A stretch of DNA of 64,000 nucleotides from Leptasterias polaris (taxonomy: Eukaryota; Echinodermata; Asteroidea; Forcipulatida; Asteriidae): the NCBI GenBank assembly GCA_037783415.1, contig JAZGTN010000303.1, positions 124,001-188,000 of the forward strand, in the 5' to 3' direction. Each line of letters opens with the position of its first letter. Positions within the stretch are counted from its first letter, which is position 1. The notes beneath the pieces are model-generated. The model did not search any database. It saw nothing but the letters and a program-made list of their open reading frames with translations, and was not told the origin of the DNA. Shown here piece by piece: positions 42,891 to 55,157 of this stretch. Both the position numbers and the translations under genes were made by a program.

Positions 42891-44711
42891 TATTTCACAA
42901 AATAATATAAAAGAAATAGCAGTGGTTAATCGATAGTAATTTATCCCCATGCGGGAAGATGTGCCCCACCATTTTGTCCGTATCCTTTAGCGCTGCCTCC
43001 GATCACCACAACATTTCTGCATGAACTTGGGTCAAACGTTTTTAACGTTTTATTTTTGTGTGATTTAATGTCTTTTCAACAAAATGCCCACAGTCCACCC
43101 ATTTTAGTGTAAAATTCTTTGTTAGAAATAGAACGACTGCCATATCCGGCGACCATATTGTTTTTTGTGTTTTCAGCTTGTATTTAGGGATTCAAACTAT
43201 ATCAAGTTTTTTATCAATGGAATATTTTAACATGCTATAATTTAAAATTTCCAATGCCAAGATAAACTATACAATCGTCAACAAGGTTTCTTCATTGCAC
43301 CCTGGGTACCAAAAGCAGGCGGTAATATCAAATGGAAAACTGAAACATACAAATTCTTCCCAATCATAGTATAAAGCAACGGTTAGGCTATAAGCGTCCA
43401 AACGGTGTTTCCAATAATCAAATAGTAATGTAATGTTATTGATTACGTCAAATTGTATTGCATATGGACAACTGGAAATTATGTGGAAATACGATTTCGA
43501 CAAAAGAAAAGCAAGGAACTAACAAAAATCACCTTCAATGATAGAATTGTGAAATAGGTCAACATGTAGATTTTGGTGAAACTGAATAATATATTTGTGA
43601 CAAGTTTCATAAACATCGCTTGAGAACTTTGGAAAATAGTAACTTTCCCATCCCCCGCCCACCCTTCCAAAGTTATAACAAATTTAGATGTAAAATACAC
43701 TGGAAAAACTCGGGTGTTAAAATTAACACTACGGTGCTGTCACATGAAGACACCAAACAAAATAATTATCAACATTTACACCATAGGGTTTTAAAGGCAC
43801 TGGACACGTTTGGTAATTACTCAAAATATATATTAGCATTAAATGTGTTACTTTCTGTTCTTTAACCATGTTTACGTACGACGTTGATGTAAATTTTTCT
43901 TCTTCGTCGTCTTCTTCTTATTCATTGTTTACCTAAATTTTTATCTGGCTCATTTTAAGTTCTGGCTGATCCAGATTTTTGCTGTGTGGTTTTCTTTTTT
44001 GTCTCTTCTAATATTTTATGTGTACTATTTTTTCATTGTTGTAAGCCTTTGCTACCGATGTCATGTGTTTTGAACCAAAATGCGTTAATGAAAAAAATGA
44101 AAGGGAAAAAATTATATGGAACTTGATAAATGGAACAAGGAAGTTATAAATAAGACGTAAGTACGTGGACTTATATGAGCACTCTAAATGTCTGATTTAC
44201 CCCCAACAATCCCACGTTCACCCAACCATTATCCCCACAATTGCACAGGCGTATCGTGAATTATGGTTCGCTGTTTCTGTGCGGTAGTGTACCCGTGGTG
44301 TCACTTTTCAAATTGTGTATCTTTCACCAATTAGACTAAAATGAATTTACGGTGAAACGATATGTCAGTTTATATATTTTATGTATCTTTATAGCTTTGA
44401 CGAAGTATTGTACTGTCTTTGTACTCTTAAAAAGGGCAGCTGTGCGATAAAGAAAGTGCCATAAACCAGAAATAACTTATACATACCATAATTATTATAC
44501 TTCATACAAAGGGTTATTATGCAACATTTTTACAAAAGACTGTAACTCAAGAATTAAATTGGTACAATGTTAATGTTCGTCATACGGTCATCCCCCCAAA
44601 AAAAATATATATATATATCACAAATCACAAATAAAGATCACAGTTCTCGTTGTTTATGTTTTTTAAACTGACTCTCAAAGTTTGACGTTTATGGGTAAGT
44701 GATCAGCTTAC
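42891..44711. other. spacer between the two lectin first exons
   Basis: No lectin-domain exon was found on either strand in this interval. A fragment at about 43790 (TTTAAAGGCACTGGACAC) is the end of a MITE type common in deuterostomes. An (AT)n run lies at 44607. Confidence 0.5.
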
Positions 44712-44829
44712 CTTCAAGATCACAATAAACACACTGACGGAGTATACACATAGAGACCAGCAACGATGCAGGAAACATTCTCCAAGTGAATCCACAAGTC
44801 CGGCGAAGGAAATTTCCAGTGTCCATCAT
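44712..44829 (-). CDS. second signal-peptide exon of the lectin locus (exon 1')
   Basis: MMDTGNFLRRTCGFTWRM, then FPASLLVSMCILRQCVYC and DLE, is a clear paralogue of exon 1 (41976-42090), with the same phase-1 GTAAG donor and homologous 5' flank. As no other lectin exons lie between it and exon 1, it is either an alternative first exon spliced to 35955 or the remnant of a tandem gene copy. Both signal sequences are open and hydrophobic, with no disabling change. Confidence 0.75.
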
Positions 44830-44922
44830 TTTAAGAATAAGTTTCTCTCGACTGTCTATACTAGAGACACGTTTCCCTTTGCGTAGAGAGATACGGAATT
44901 CACTGGTAAGTGTCGCGCAGTG

Positions 44923-44930
44923 TTCTTATA
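44923..44930 (-). promoter_or_regulatory. TATA-like box for lectin exon 1'
   Basis: TATAAGAA on the minus strand about 95 bp upstream of the ATG, at the same relative position as the TATA box of exon 1. Confidence 0.5.
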
Positions 44931-45964
44931 CTGGAACACCAAGCGCTATGAAACGCCCCCCGTTTCTTCAAACTGTCCAGTCATCATGGAGACAAACGTC
45001 TAACACTTTCATTAGTATACCTGTTTATTATAACTTAATCTACCGTTCATCGCTGGGTGATTAGATCTTCAAATTGTAATGTCACTATGGTAACTAAAGA
45101 TTTTTTACAATGAGAGTGGAAACAATTCAATGGCAAAGTAGCCATTGTTGTTTTCAGCACCGGCCATAACAATGGCAAAATTTGTAATACGTTGTGTCTG
45201 AGTTGCTGTCTCATTTCTAATGATCTGGTGAGTTTCCTGTGTCCATGCCCCAGTTGAGATTTAAGACTTCACATAACAGATACACGAAGGGGTCTGACTA
45301 CTTTCCTGCAATAGTACCTCGTACATACCCTAGGTCACTAACAAATTATCTGCAACTGACATTAATCATCCCAAAGATATGCGACAGAATTTAAAGTAAA
45401 ATTTATGACATTGCAAAATATTCGCAAACGTATGAGCACATAATTCGCGAAAATGTTTCACAACATCGCGTTCCTAATGTGCACATTGATACGCGTGTCT
45501 CTTCAGGGCCACCGTAGATGGGGCTAGCCATCGTCATTTGAATAAACTCGACCCTATGTAAAATCGGTCAGCCGTGACCGAAAAAATAAATTAAAAAAAT
45601 ATGAAATCTAAAAATGGCCACAACTTTTTTCCAAAACCTCGTGGTAGGTAACAAATTAGATAGAAATGTAGATTTGTGTAAGCTTTATAGTGGTCTATAA
45701 TGTTAAGTTGTTTATGAGAAGTAAACCAGTCATTTTAACAAAATAGCCTGAGCAAATGATGCAAAACTGCAAACAAAAAGTTGAGTTTTAAGGGCTAATT
45801 ACTGCATCGCTTATAAAAACCGTCTGGTAGCATCATAGACCAATGATTATGAATCTCAAATCTTGAATATTCTTAATAACTATACCTGTTGATGAAACTA
45901 TCACAGATCGGTTGCTTTGCATGGTCATTGAAAACTAGAGGGTGGAATGTCCTTCTAAAACACA
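44931..45964. other. intergenic spacer
   Basis: No gene recognised between the lectin promoter and the retroelement fragment. Confidence 0.4.
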
Positions 45965-46645
45965 ATGATGTACAGCTATATTATTCCTTGGCTTCCTTGG
46001 CTCCAGATTATCTCAGAGATTGTTTTTCAACTGACAAGTAGTACTCGCTTCTATAATACCCGTTCAAATCACCTTTCTTTTGTTATTCCCCATCATCACA
46101 GTTATGGTCAACACTCCTTCCGAGTTAATTACTGGGGCAAAGTTATGGAATAAACTTCCCATCATGCTCCGGAACACCAAATCATCTCTAGTCAAATTTA
46201 AGAAAACTCTCAAACTGCATTAAAGTTGCAGCTCCAGGAGGACGCATTGTTTGTGTAGTTGGTGAATTTATTCTTTTGTTCAATAGAACAGTAATGGTGA
46301 CACAGTAACCAGGCCAGGTGACACGAACCAATCTGTTTGTTGTTGGTGTCTTGGTCGCTTGTTCCATTTGTTTTATTCCATGTGTAATTTTCTAGTCAAA
46401 TTTGTGTACGTGTTTTTTATCGTGTCTTTAGTGTCTTGTCTTCTTGAGTGTGTTTTTTAATGTATTTTTATATTTTTATAGAGGACCACATTGGAAATAA
46501 GCCTTTTCTAGCTTTTTTGTGTTATCCTCGACAATTCCTCAGATTCCAATGTATTTTTTGCTTCTTGTATTTAATTTACTGTTTTTGTCCACTTGTTGTA
46601 TTCTAAAGAATTCTGTGGAGATTGTCTAATAAACAAACAAACAAG
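45965..46645 (+). mobile_element. 5'-truncated non-LTR retrotransposon end
   Basis: Coding remnants NTRSNHLSFVIPHHHSYG, then (after a frame slip) TGAKLWNKLPIMLRNTKSS and VKFKKTLKLH with a stop near 46222, match the C-terminal tail of non-LTR reverse-transcriptase proteins (pattern WN.LP...R....FK..LK). About 400 bp of 3' UTR follow and end in AATAAACAAACAAACAA at about 46630-46645. Dead copy. Confidence 0.75.
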
Positions 46646-47078
46646 CAAAATCCCCTTAAAAGACAATGGTGTATTTATTTAAGTTAGCTTTTAATTTTAA
46701 CAAAGTTTATTGTTCTCCTTATGAGAAAACAAAAATCTTTGTCGGCGGAAAATGATCAATTTTATCATTAAAATTTATAATAAATTTTATCAATACAAAA
46801 AACATGACTTATAAGAAATAACAAATAATGTTACTAATTGTTTTCATGTTGTTGTTTTTCTTGGGGGAGGTAGTTAAGAAATAGATCACTTATAAGAACT
46901 AATTGGGTTTTTATTTCAGAACAATACTTCTGTGTGAAATCATCGGGCGTTCATTTTCCTTCCTTTTCGCCAGAGCTGTGTACTGCTTTTTGTCAGAGCG
47001 CTGTCTGTACTCATCAGCTCACGTTTTTGTTTTATCACAGCGCCCTCTTTTGACTATAATATTCTCCATTTCTAATTC
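46646..47078. other. intergenic spacer / CNOT1 upstream region
   Basis: AT-rich, no gene seen. Confidence 0.4.
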
Positions 47079-47086
47079 TGACGTCA
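47079..47086 (+). promoter_or_regulatory. CRE-like octamer upstream of CNOT1
   Basis: TGACGTCA, the ATF/CREB consensus palindrome, lies about 215 bp upstream of the CNOT1 ATG. The intervening sequence lacks a convincing TATA box at the right distance; a short AAATGGCGACC word at about 47120 recalls start-region motifs of housekeeping promoters. Confidence 0.4.
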
Positions 47087-47299
47087 CGACTTTTTCAGCA
47101 AGGCAGCGAGAATTACTATAAATGGCGACCAGTGTACATTATGTTGTGAATTGTTGTTCAGTTTTACCTAAATTTTTCCCTTTTGTAGCTTATATTTCTC
47201 CCGATTAATGCACACATTTTAAGCTTGAACTAACAGAGAGTCGTCCAAGCCGGGGTTTTGTGCCAATTCGAGGCTTCATCCATCCGAAAGAATGAAATA

Positions 47300-47401
47300 A
47301 TGAATCTGGACTCCCACTCGTTGGCCTTGTCTCAAGTCACGAACCTTGTGGGCAATTTATCGAAGAAAAGCTACAAACAGAGTGTGGCGGAAATATCCCG
47401 T
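47300..47401 (+). CDS. CNOT1: CNOT1 exon 1 (CCR4-NOT transcription complex subunit 1, 5' part)
   Basis: ATG at 47300 opens MNLDSHSLALSQVTNLVG, then NLSKKSYKQSVAEISR, in step with vertebrate CNOT1 (MNLDSLSLALSQ...). Donor GTAAGT at 47402, phase 0. CNOT1 is the large HEAT-repeat scaffold of the CCR4-NOT deadenylase, which removes mRNA poly(A) tails in the cytoplasm; the N-terminal region docks CNOT10/CNOT11 (established). The eight exons in this window sum to 939 nt = 313 codons, open throughout, out of roughly 2,370 residues in the family. The rest lies beyond the right edge. The start is fixed by homology. Confidence 0.95.
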
Positions 47402-47727
47402 GTAAGTTGCTGGTGTTTTTCTGTTTGGTTTTTTCGTTGTTCCTTTTTTTTTATTCATTCACTGAGCTGTAGCCTGTGGAATATTTATTTATTGTTGATA
47501 TTTGATTACAATTGTGAATTGATAATGATATGTTTTACATTTCTTCACTTCATTTTATTAGGCCAAGCCAAGAGAATGAAAATTATGTCCGGACTTTTAT
47601 GAAAACACATGAGGCTTTTTTCATTATTCATTATTCATTATTTTTTAATGACCGTCGTGTTTTACAAATTCAATACAACTGAACTTACAACATGTACAAT
47701 TAAAGCAGTGGCGGCAATAATGCGGCA

Positions 47728-48036
47728 TAGCTAGTCTTGGTGCAACTAAGACGTTCCTGTCATGTGAGTTAGTAAAACCATAAAACCATAGGGTCTACAT
47801 CATACATGCACTCAGCAACATTATTAATAATAATATATGCGTCGCGACTATTCCACTGATAGAGGGCGTCTTCTGGAAGTCGGGAATCCGAGAGTGCGAT
47901 CGCGATGTGTGGTGGTTTATCTGGAAGTTTCCCAACAGCGCCCGATAGTCATTATGCGCGGCCGGGGCGATAGTTGCTTGATCGGGATAGTTGCGTGATA
48001 ATGAACAACAACGTCTCGCACCAAGACTACGGCAAG
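47728..48036. mobile_element. MITE in CNOT1 intron 1
   Basis: CTAGTCTTGGTGCAAC (47731) pairs with GTCTCGCACCAAGACTA (about 48012-48028) as inverted ends. The interior is GC-richer than the surrounding intron. No coding capacity. Confidence 0.65.
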
Positions 48037-49028
48037 CGATGATACTGTTAAATGGCTGCATTTACGTGGTAAATAGATCGTCTTTCCGCTGTGGGCGATT
48101 TGGAACAGAATTTCTGTGATTAAAAGGGATTTTTTTAAAAATAATTATAATGAAATTTTTTAAAATAATGAACATTTTCGTGCGGTAGCTTTTCAGGCAT
48201 GCGGGCGGTGGACGCAAATCTATAACTTTCATTCTCATGGCCTTATGTTAATATTGTTTGCGAAAGCTGGTCAAATTCAACTTTACTGCTTACCTTGCCT
48301 AATTCAGTTCACTGAATTTATTATTTGATATCTTATTCCTATAAAAACAAATTGTTTTTTAAAGGAAAATCACTAATTTCACTATCTCTGAACAATTTCA
48401 TATCAGACTGGGTGTAATTTATTATTGTATTAACATGAGATCTCATTTTTCATGGATAATGAGTTGTAATTAATTTGTGTACCCCCATAATTTTTAATTT
48501 GAAGATAAATTTTTTAAATGGTGTCAAATTCTCGGCTCGATATTTGACCATGCTATGACTGAGACGTGTTCTTTTTTGTGTCAAACTAAAGTACTTCTAA
48601 AACTATGATGAGGTTCTCTCCGCCTTCGTCTCCACAAACCTCAGTTGTAGACGTAGGTTTAAAATCATGGAAAAAAAATCCCATTCGAAGCTTTGTAGCC
48701 TTCACGCTTGCATGTCCACATTTCTTTTTTGAAACCAGTTCTCGCTGAAAATAAAATCAGGCTCTATGTACATGTATATGTGTTCTTTGTACTCTCATTG
48801 AGCATTGCGCAGGTCCAGAAAATCCACTCCTCAAAAACAAAATTGCAAAAAATTGATTAAATTCTCACCGTTATTCAGAATCCTCGCCTTTTAGTAACAA
48901 ATATGGCCGCTTCCATTAGTTATCAATGGTATGCCTACGGGCAGCACTGGTCCACGATAACCAATCACCAAATAATGTCACAGAACAATATGAAAATAAT
49001 GTCAACATTTAATCATTATTTCCCACAG
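48037..49028. other. rest of CNOT1 intron 1
   Basis: No second gene seen. From 48903 to the exon 2 acceptor the CNOT1 frame stays open behind an ATG ([13 protein letters not shown]...), which could be a chance frame or an alternative start. Confidence 0.4.
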
Positions 49029-49136
49029 CTTGTTAGCCAGCAGGGGCCGGAGGGGGACAGGCATCTATTGCGTTGTCTCTTCTCTTATGTTGACTTCAGC
49101 GGTGATGGTAAAACTGCCGCCAAAGAGTTCCATCAG
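49029..49136 (+). CDS. CNOT1: CNOT1 exon 2
   Basis: TTTCCCACAG acceptor, then [16 protein letters not shown] and [18 protein letters not shown]; donor GTAATA, phase 0 both ends. [21 protein letters not shown] is one of the most conserved stretches of the CNOT1 N-terminus. Confidence 0.95.
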
Positions 49137-49311
49137 GTAATAGAAGAAAACAATTTAAGCAGGAAAGGTTTTCTAACGTTTGTGTGTAACTCTGGGAACT
49201 TTTATCCCTCAAATTTAGAAGTTGTTGTCGTGTTAAATTGTAATTTGCTTTACTTGCCTTAGTTTGGGTTCTCAGAATCAAGAGAGTTGTACCCGCAAGT
49301 TTACAAATATG

Positions 49312-49999
49312 GCAGGGCTTAAGTTTAGGGGAGAAAATCCACAAGACTACAGGGCTTGTACATGTAGCTCGAAATCTTTACTGGACCAGACATTTTTTTA
49401 CAAGACCAGATTCAAAAAGTGAAAAATAAAAAATTACTGACACAGTTTAACATGCATTTGACTGCTTTCATATGAACCCGAACTGAGACAAGTAAGAGAA
49501 GAGTATACTTGATTACTCATAGAATTTGAACTTAACCCTAACCATGCTAAATGCAACAATATGCACCAAATGGTAATAGTTGTTGTAATCTGTTGCATTT
49601 GGCAGTCAACTGAGATGTCATTCTTTGACTGAATTTGTTGCATTTAGCAGTCAAGTGACTTCATATTGCTGTTGCATTTTTTAGCATTTGGCAGAGTTCA
49701 TGGTCCCACATATTAGCCAAGTCACCACTACACTTATGTGCATACTGTTGCATTTAGCAGGGCAAACACCCTTGCTCAGTCCTAACACAAACAACATGCC
49801 TGCACAATGCAACAAAATCCCTTGTTGCATTTTGTTGCATATGGCATGGTTCTCATTTCATCTGTGTTGCATTCTGTTGTATCTGTTATTCAATTGAAAA
49901 AACACAAGACCATCGGACTTGTCTGGTCATAAGTTTACTGGCCCAACACTAAAATTACTGGCCTCGGGCCTGTGGTCCAGTGTAAAATTCGAGCCCTGT
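49312..49999 (-). mobile_element. MITE family J in CNOT1 intron 2, with internal minisatellite
   Basis: Inverted copy of 54531-54939. Right end CTGTAAAATTCGAGCCCT-like and left end CAGGGCTTAAGTTTAGGGG pair as inverted termini. The extra about 280 bp relative to its partner come from a degenerate TGTTGCATTTAGCAG minisatellite (about 49545-49885). Confidence 0.8.
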
Positions 50000-50134
50000 G
50001 TAGTTTTTCTTAGTTTGGGTTGTTAATGCAATTTACAACATGTAGGTGGTACAAACTCTGTAATGAAATGAAAATAGCTTTTTTAATTAAACGATTGGGT
50101 CACAGTGTTTGTCACGCTCTGGAGAAATACAATA

Positions 50135-50476
50135 TTATAGGTACAGTGGAAACACCCAAAATTCAGTTACATTGCAAAAGGATGTGAAGTTTTTGCACAT
50201 GTTTATAAAGGCCTCTAACCTGTGAAAGAACGCGATAAGATTTTCCAAATGTAAGACACTTGCTGTCGTGACCTCTGACGCCATGGTGAAACCTGACGGC
50301 TGGTTTTCACACATGCAGTGTTTCGCGCATAAATTAAGATAAGGACTGACGTCAATGGTTAGATTGTCTTGATCATTATGCGGCTCTTTGATACCACTCC
50401 TTAACCAAATGTATGCAACATACAATGCTGGTGCACACAAGCAGTTAGATGATGACAAAGTCCATGATCTAAACAT
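50135..50476 (-). other. 113-codon open frame of unknown meaning in CNOT1 intron 2
   Basis: Antisense frame with fairly protein-like composition (for example ENQPSGFTMASEVTTASVLH and NLIAFFHRLEAFINMCKNF). I recognise no family. No splice sites or promoter support it, and length alone is not convincing. It could be a fragment of a retrocopy. Confidence 0.2.
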
Positions 50477-50527
50477 GTGAGGTCATTTTCCAGCCAAATC
50501 TCTACCTTTCGTCATGGACCCCTGGTA

Positions 50528-50690
50528 GGGATGTTATTATTATTATTATTTATTCAGCCAACACACAACGATACAAAACAATACAGAAGTACTTCCAGAT
50601 GGGCTAGGAGAAACAAAAGCAAAGTAATTACTGTGGTCCGTGGACCTGCTGCCCTACATCTGGTTGTAAACAAGTAGAGTAAAAAATATA
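50528..50690 (-). repeat. possible L2-like retroelement 3' end with (ATT)n
   Basis: (ATT)n at 50532-50552 adjoins TTATTCAGCCAACACAC; the same arrangement is seen at 15186-15340. On the minus strand this would be a 3' end with a TAA-repeat tail. Confidence 0.35.
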
Positions 50691-52180
50691 TAACAATTTA
50701 TGTGAAAAATAAAAGATAATAAATTAACTATAAATAAACATATGTACATGTACATCAAAGGTTAACACTTTAAACAAAACATTAAAAGCATGAATTATGT
50801 TAGAGTAAAACCAGTTTTTAAGAGTGAAAAAGGAAAACTGAAGAACATTTTGATATGAAATTACAATGCACACAAGGCATCTCAGTAAAGAATGTGAAAG
50901 CATTGATGAAACCTACGAGAAATGGGCATTATAGCATTGAATATGAATCAAGGTATTAAATAATATATAATTGAATCACTTAATAGGTAAATAAGCGAAG
51001 GAATTAGCAAGTATGTAAAAAAAATATAATAAAAATAAAAAAATAAAACAAATAAATAAATGACTAGTATATAGATAAACAAAAACATAAATAAATAAAT
51101 AAATAAATAAATATGTGCTGAAAAACAATGCTGATTGGCTCCCATAAGTGACTGCTTTGCAGGCATGCTTGTTAAAATGTTTTGAGTCATTGTACAGCGC
51201 TTAGTTCGCATATGTGTCAAAATGCAAGTAGTTTGATGCGATTCTTATAACAAATGGATCATTTTTTACACGGTCACCCTAAACTGCATACATTTAGACA
51301 TGTCACAAGATCAAAGAAGATTGAGAGGGGACCAGTTGCTCTTTGGCTTGATGGCTTTTTTGCGGGCTACCGTACTTGAGCCCGTGCATAGACTTGATTG
51401 GCCACAGGCCTAATTAGAATGTGCCATAACCAACACCAGGGGTTATGAGCAATCAGTGCGTGCGGGTAAAAACCTGTGAGGCAAGATCGATCACCCCTTG
51501 GATAGTGTTTGGTAATTTTTAGCCGCTACACCACATTTTATGGAATGCACTCCCACATTGCATAAAGTTCTGCCATTGTTATGTAATAATTACTGGTAGT
51601 AACAATGATAATAATACTTAGACCAACTATGCTGAGCACACTCACACACAAAAACAGAGTGTTAGGGTCCTACTCTCTGTTTTCTTTAAAATGTTGACCC
51701 CAGACACTTTCCAGGAGAATGGTTGACATCCCTTTTGTTGTTCAGAAAGTGTTTTATATGTAGGCCTATCTTGTATGGGTTTTTTCAATCTTCTACAAGT
51801 TGTTATTTGGCTTTGTACTCTTCCAAAACCGCTACACCATGACACAAGTGATGTGTCACTACACTGTGGTTTTGTGACTAGCAAGACAGTGTATAGTGTG
51901 TTGTCCTTCTTTACACATCGACTGCAAATACACACAGAAAATAAAGAGCCGTCACCGACAATCAAATTTACAAAGCACTGTAGTTCTGACGCAAATTTTT
52001 GATTGCGATCAGTAGAAACGATTAAACGAAAGTTACAAAATCCCATTTAATCGTTTAGGAAAATAAACGTAGATGCAAAACACTATTATTATTTTGTGTT
52101 TTACCCATCCCATACACTGATGTATGTTATTATTACGATTTTAGCAAAATGTTGTTTTTTATTTTGTCTTTCGAAAACAG
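50691..52180. other. rest of CNOT1 intron 2
   Basis: AT-rich, including an (AAAT)n tract at about 51020-51110. No gene recognised. Confidence 0.45.
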
Positions 52181-52285
52181 CTGCATATTCAGTTACTGAC
52201 ACAAGAATGTACTACTCTCTTTACCAAGCCTAATTTTGTTTGTACCTTGTGCCACGCCCTTGATAACCCCCTTCACCAACAGAAG
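52181..52285 (+). CDS. CNOT1: CNOT1 exon 3
   Basis: Acceptor GAAAACAG (to 52180), then [17 protein letters not shown] and [18 protein letters not shown]; donor GTAAG at 52286, phase 0. A second in-frame acceptor (ATATTCAG, to 52192) would remove four residues (LHIQ). The first choice gives two residues more than vertebrate CNOT1 at this point, the second two fewer. Confidence 0.9.
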
Positions 52286-52316
52286 GTAAGTGTTCTCATA
52301 GTGATAATACATCTAA

Positions 52317-52694
52317 GCCTGGGTGACTAGTGTCCAAGTCGCGACTATTTACTGCTATGTCTAGTCACGACTGCCGCTTTTTGACTACCCGGTTAAACAG
52401 CGCCGCCACAACTACTGAAAAAATAACTGTGAGTAGTGTTGAAGTTGCGACTAAATTGCCCAGGCTAACTTGTCATTGTATATAATGTTGCATCAAAAAT
52501 GTTGCATCAAAAGAGTTGCTTACTGCAATGGCGTCCATTACAATGCAAACTTCACATTTCAGCCTGAAATTTACCATCTTGCGCCTGCGGTGATCAACGA
52601 CCTTTGGTTTTGAAAACAGTCGCGACTAGTGTCGAAGTCGCGACTAATTGAAGCACAACTAGTCGGCTAGTGAATTTCAGTAGTCGCCCAGGCC
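52317..52694. mobile_element. MITE in CNOT1 intron 3
   Basis: The ends GCCTGGGTGACTAG and AGTAGTCGCCCAGGC are inverted. The interior has repeated AAGTCGCGACTA palindromes at both ends. It starts about 30 bp after exon 3. Confidence 0.75.
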
Positions 52695-52835
52695 TTAATA
52701 CATCATCAGTATTTAGGTGAGTTTATTCTCTCCCAACAAATACTTGATATAATCAACATGTGAATATCTCATTTTTTGGAGACCTGTTTTAGTGAAATGG
52801 ACACTAAAATGGTTTGATTTCATGCAGGTTCATAC

Positions 52836-53439
52836 TACCGTAATTTCCTGCGGATAAGACGCGTCTTATCTGACTTTTTAGACCACAAAATCATCACTGC
52901 GCCTTGTATTCCAGTGCGCCTTGTCTGATGTCGCTTAAGATCAAAATGCCCGCGGCCGACGGGCAAATAATCTAGGCCCTATTTAATGTAGCTGCAGTCA
53001 GGTTAATAATGCAGTCGCCAACCATCAACTCACCACGCATTGTTGACGTAGTACATTATCAGTGCTCAACTCTCCAGACAATGTCGCCAGATTTTCATTC
53101 CGACAATGACGCAATGTGTTGAGCCGCCTTTGTGGCCACATGTCCCTATACATAACGACCGTGAATTCATTCCAACAATGCAGCAACGTGTTCATCCCTT
53201 CCTTTATGGCCGCGATTTTGTACCGAAAATACTGCATTCAGATTTATCTATTAGGGTAACAAAATGACCCCTTTTTGGTGATGTACCGATACGGTCTGCT
53301 GTTTGCAGTCAAAGGTGCATGTAAGATCATGCGCCTTGTGCGGCAGTGCGCCTTGTCTGTTGACGCTTGATTTTGTTTTGGTAATTTCACGGCCCTGCGC
53401 CTTGTACGCCCCGCGTCTTATCCACAGGAAATTACGGTA
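52836..53439. mobile_element. 604-bp TIR element in CNOT1 intron 3
   Basis: TACCGTAATTTCCTGCGGAT at the left and ATCCACAGGAAATTACGGTA at the right are inverted. Internal GTGCGCCTTGT words repeat near both ends. Short frames only. Confidence 0.85.
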
Positions 53440-54002
53440 CATGTACATGTATTTTTATTTAGATTACTGCAGTCGAAGCATAGTGTTAGCCAGAGGGGTG
53501 TCTGGGTGTCTTTTGGGCACCCTGTTTTAAATTTGGACACCCTGTTTTATCTGTCATTTATATGTAATGTATTTTTATATGTAATTTATTGTAAGTGAAC
53601 ACCCAGTTTGTCAATTTCCCTCTAATTTGGTCACTCTCTGACCAAATCCTGGTTAAAACCTTGTTTAGGAGGGTTACAGATAGCACATGTACAGTGTATT
53701 TCTCAAGTTTGACAGTACATGTGTTTCACACGGAAGTAGTTTTTCTTGTGGCTTGAGAAATGGAAGCTTATTTTGACATGGCAGTCAGTCTGTTAATGGC
53801 TCATGAATAGGTTGACATGTGATGTATATCATCACATTCGTTGATTTGTTGATTTTCCTTTTATCTTATTTCATCGCTAAATTTTCCTTTTCCAACAATA
53901 GAACAGGTGGTTAAAAACTAGCATTTGGCCAGAGAAACGCTGCACACAATACAGCTGTCACTTTCATTTGACTTAATACTCAATTGTTGTTTCTGATCAC
54001 AG
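53440..54002. other. rest of CNOT1 intron 3
   Basis: Nothing recognised apart from the branch/pyrimidine region before exon 4. Confidence 0.45.
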
Positions 54003-54126
54003 AGTCTTAAGCCCTCCACTCAGCTCTTCTCACAGATCAGCAAAGTCTTGAAGCTGAGTCGAGTGCAGGAGGTAGTCCTTGGTCTAGCTCTAACGCACTC
54101 CTCCAAAGCAGACACCAGATCTCATG
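54003..54126 (+). CDS. CNOT1: CNOT1 exon 4
   Basis: [20 protein letters not shown], then [15 protein letters not shown] and ADTRSH; acceptor CTGATCACAG, donor GTAAGT, starts phase 0 and ends phase 1. SKVLKLS.VQEV..GLAL is a conserved CNOT1 helix pair. Confidence 0.95.
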
Positions 54127-54530
54127 GTAAGTATTATGCAACAGGTGTTCCTCAGAATCGTCACCACTTCCAAAACAGTTTTATACATGGTAGTAGGGCA
54201 TACCTGCCAACTGCTCAGATTTAATTGGAATTGTCCAGATTTTGTATATAACAGGCTGCAAAAAATCAGAACATTCCTATTTCTGACAAGAGACAGCCGT
54301 GAACAAGATCAAACAATTTCTGGCAAAACAGGGTGCCATTTGCTTGCGACAGTGGAGGTTTTCTTACAGGATACTGTGATTTTTGTACATTGATTTAACA
54401 CATACATCATTTGTATGTCTACATGTAATAAGCTTTACTCTCATGACTTCTTGTGTCGCTATCCGTGGACTCGTAAAACTGGCGTTCCTATTTCTGAGGT
54501 TTCAATGTTGGCAGGTATGGCAGGGCTCGA

Positions 54531-54939
54531 ATTTTACACTGGACCACAGGCCCGAGGCCAGTAATTTTAGTGTTGGGCCAGTAAACTTATGACCTAACAA
54601 GTCCGATGGTCTTGTGTTTTTCAATTGAATAACAGAAAAACATTATGTTCAAGTGTTGACTTTGGGTCTAATAAATTATCTTTCAATTCTATGAGTAATC
54701 ATGGAGGAAGAAACACATGTATTTCTTCCTCCATGGAGTAATCAAGTATACTCTTCCCTTACTTGTCTCAGTTCGGGTTCATATAAAAGCAGTCAAATGC
54801 ATGTTAAACTGTGGCAGCAAGTTTTTTGTTTTTTTCACATTTTGAATCTGGTCTTGTAAAAAAATGTCTGGTCCAGTAAAGATTTTGAGCTACAAGCCCT
54901 GTAGTCTTGTGGATTTTCTCCCCAAATTCGAGCCCTGTA
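54531..54939 (+). mobile_element. MITE family J in CNOT1 intron 4
   Basis: The ends CAGGGCTCGAATTTTACACT and AAATTCGAGCCCTG are inverted repeats. It is the inverted partner of 49312-49999 and lacks the minisatellite. Confidence 0.85.
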
Positions 54940-55157
54940 TGGTAAGGGCACCTTACTAGGCAGCCTCAGGAAAACACACGATACAGTTAGAAATAACTAG
55001 GGTTAGACATAACTTGTGCTTGTGATAGCCTGACTGACCTTAAAACAAGGCTCTGTTTTGACCGCCTATTATCAAACATCTGACTGTTTTGTTGTGGGTT
55101 TTTGGTTTGTTTGGATATTACTTTCAAATACTTTTCTGAAATGGTGAATTCATGTAT

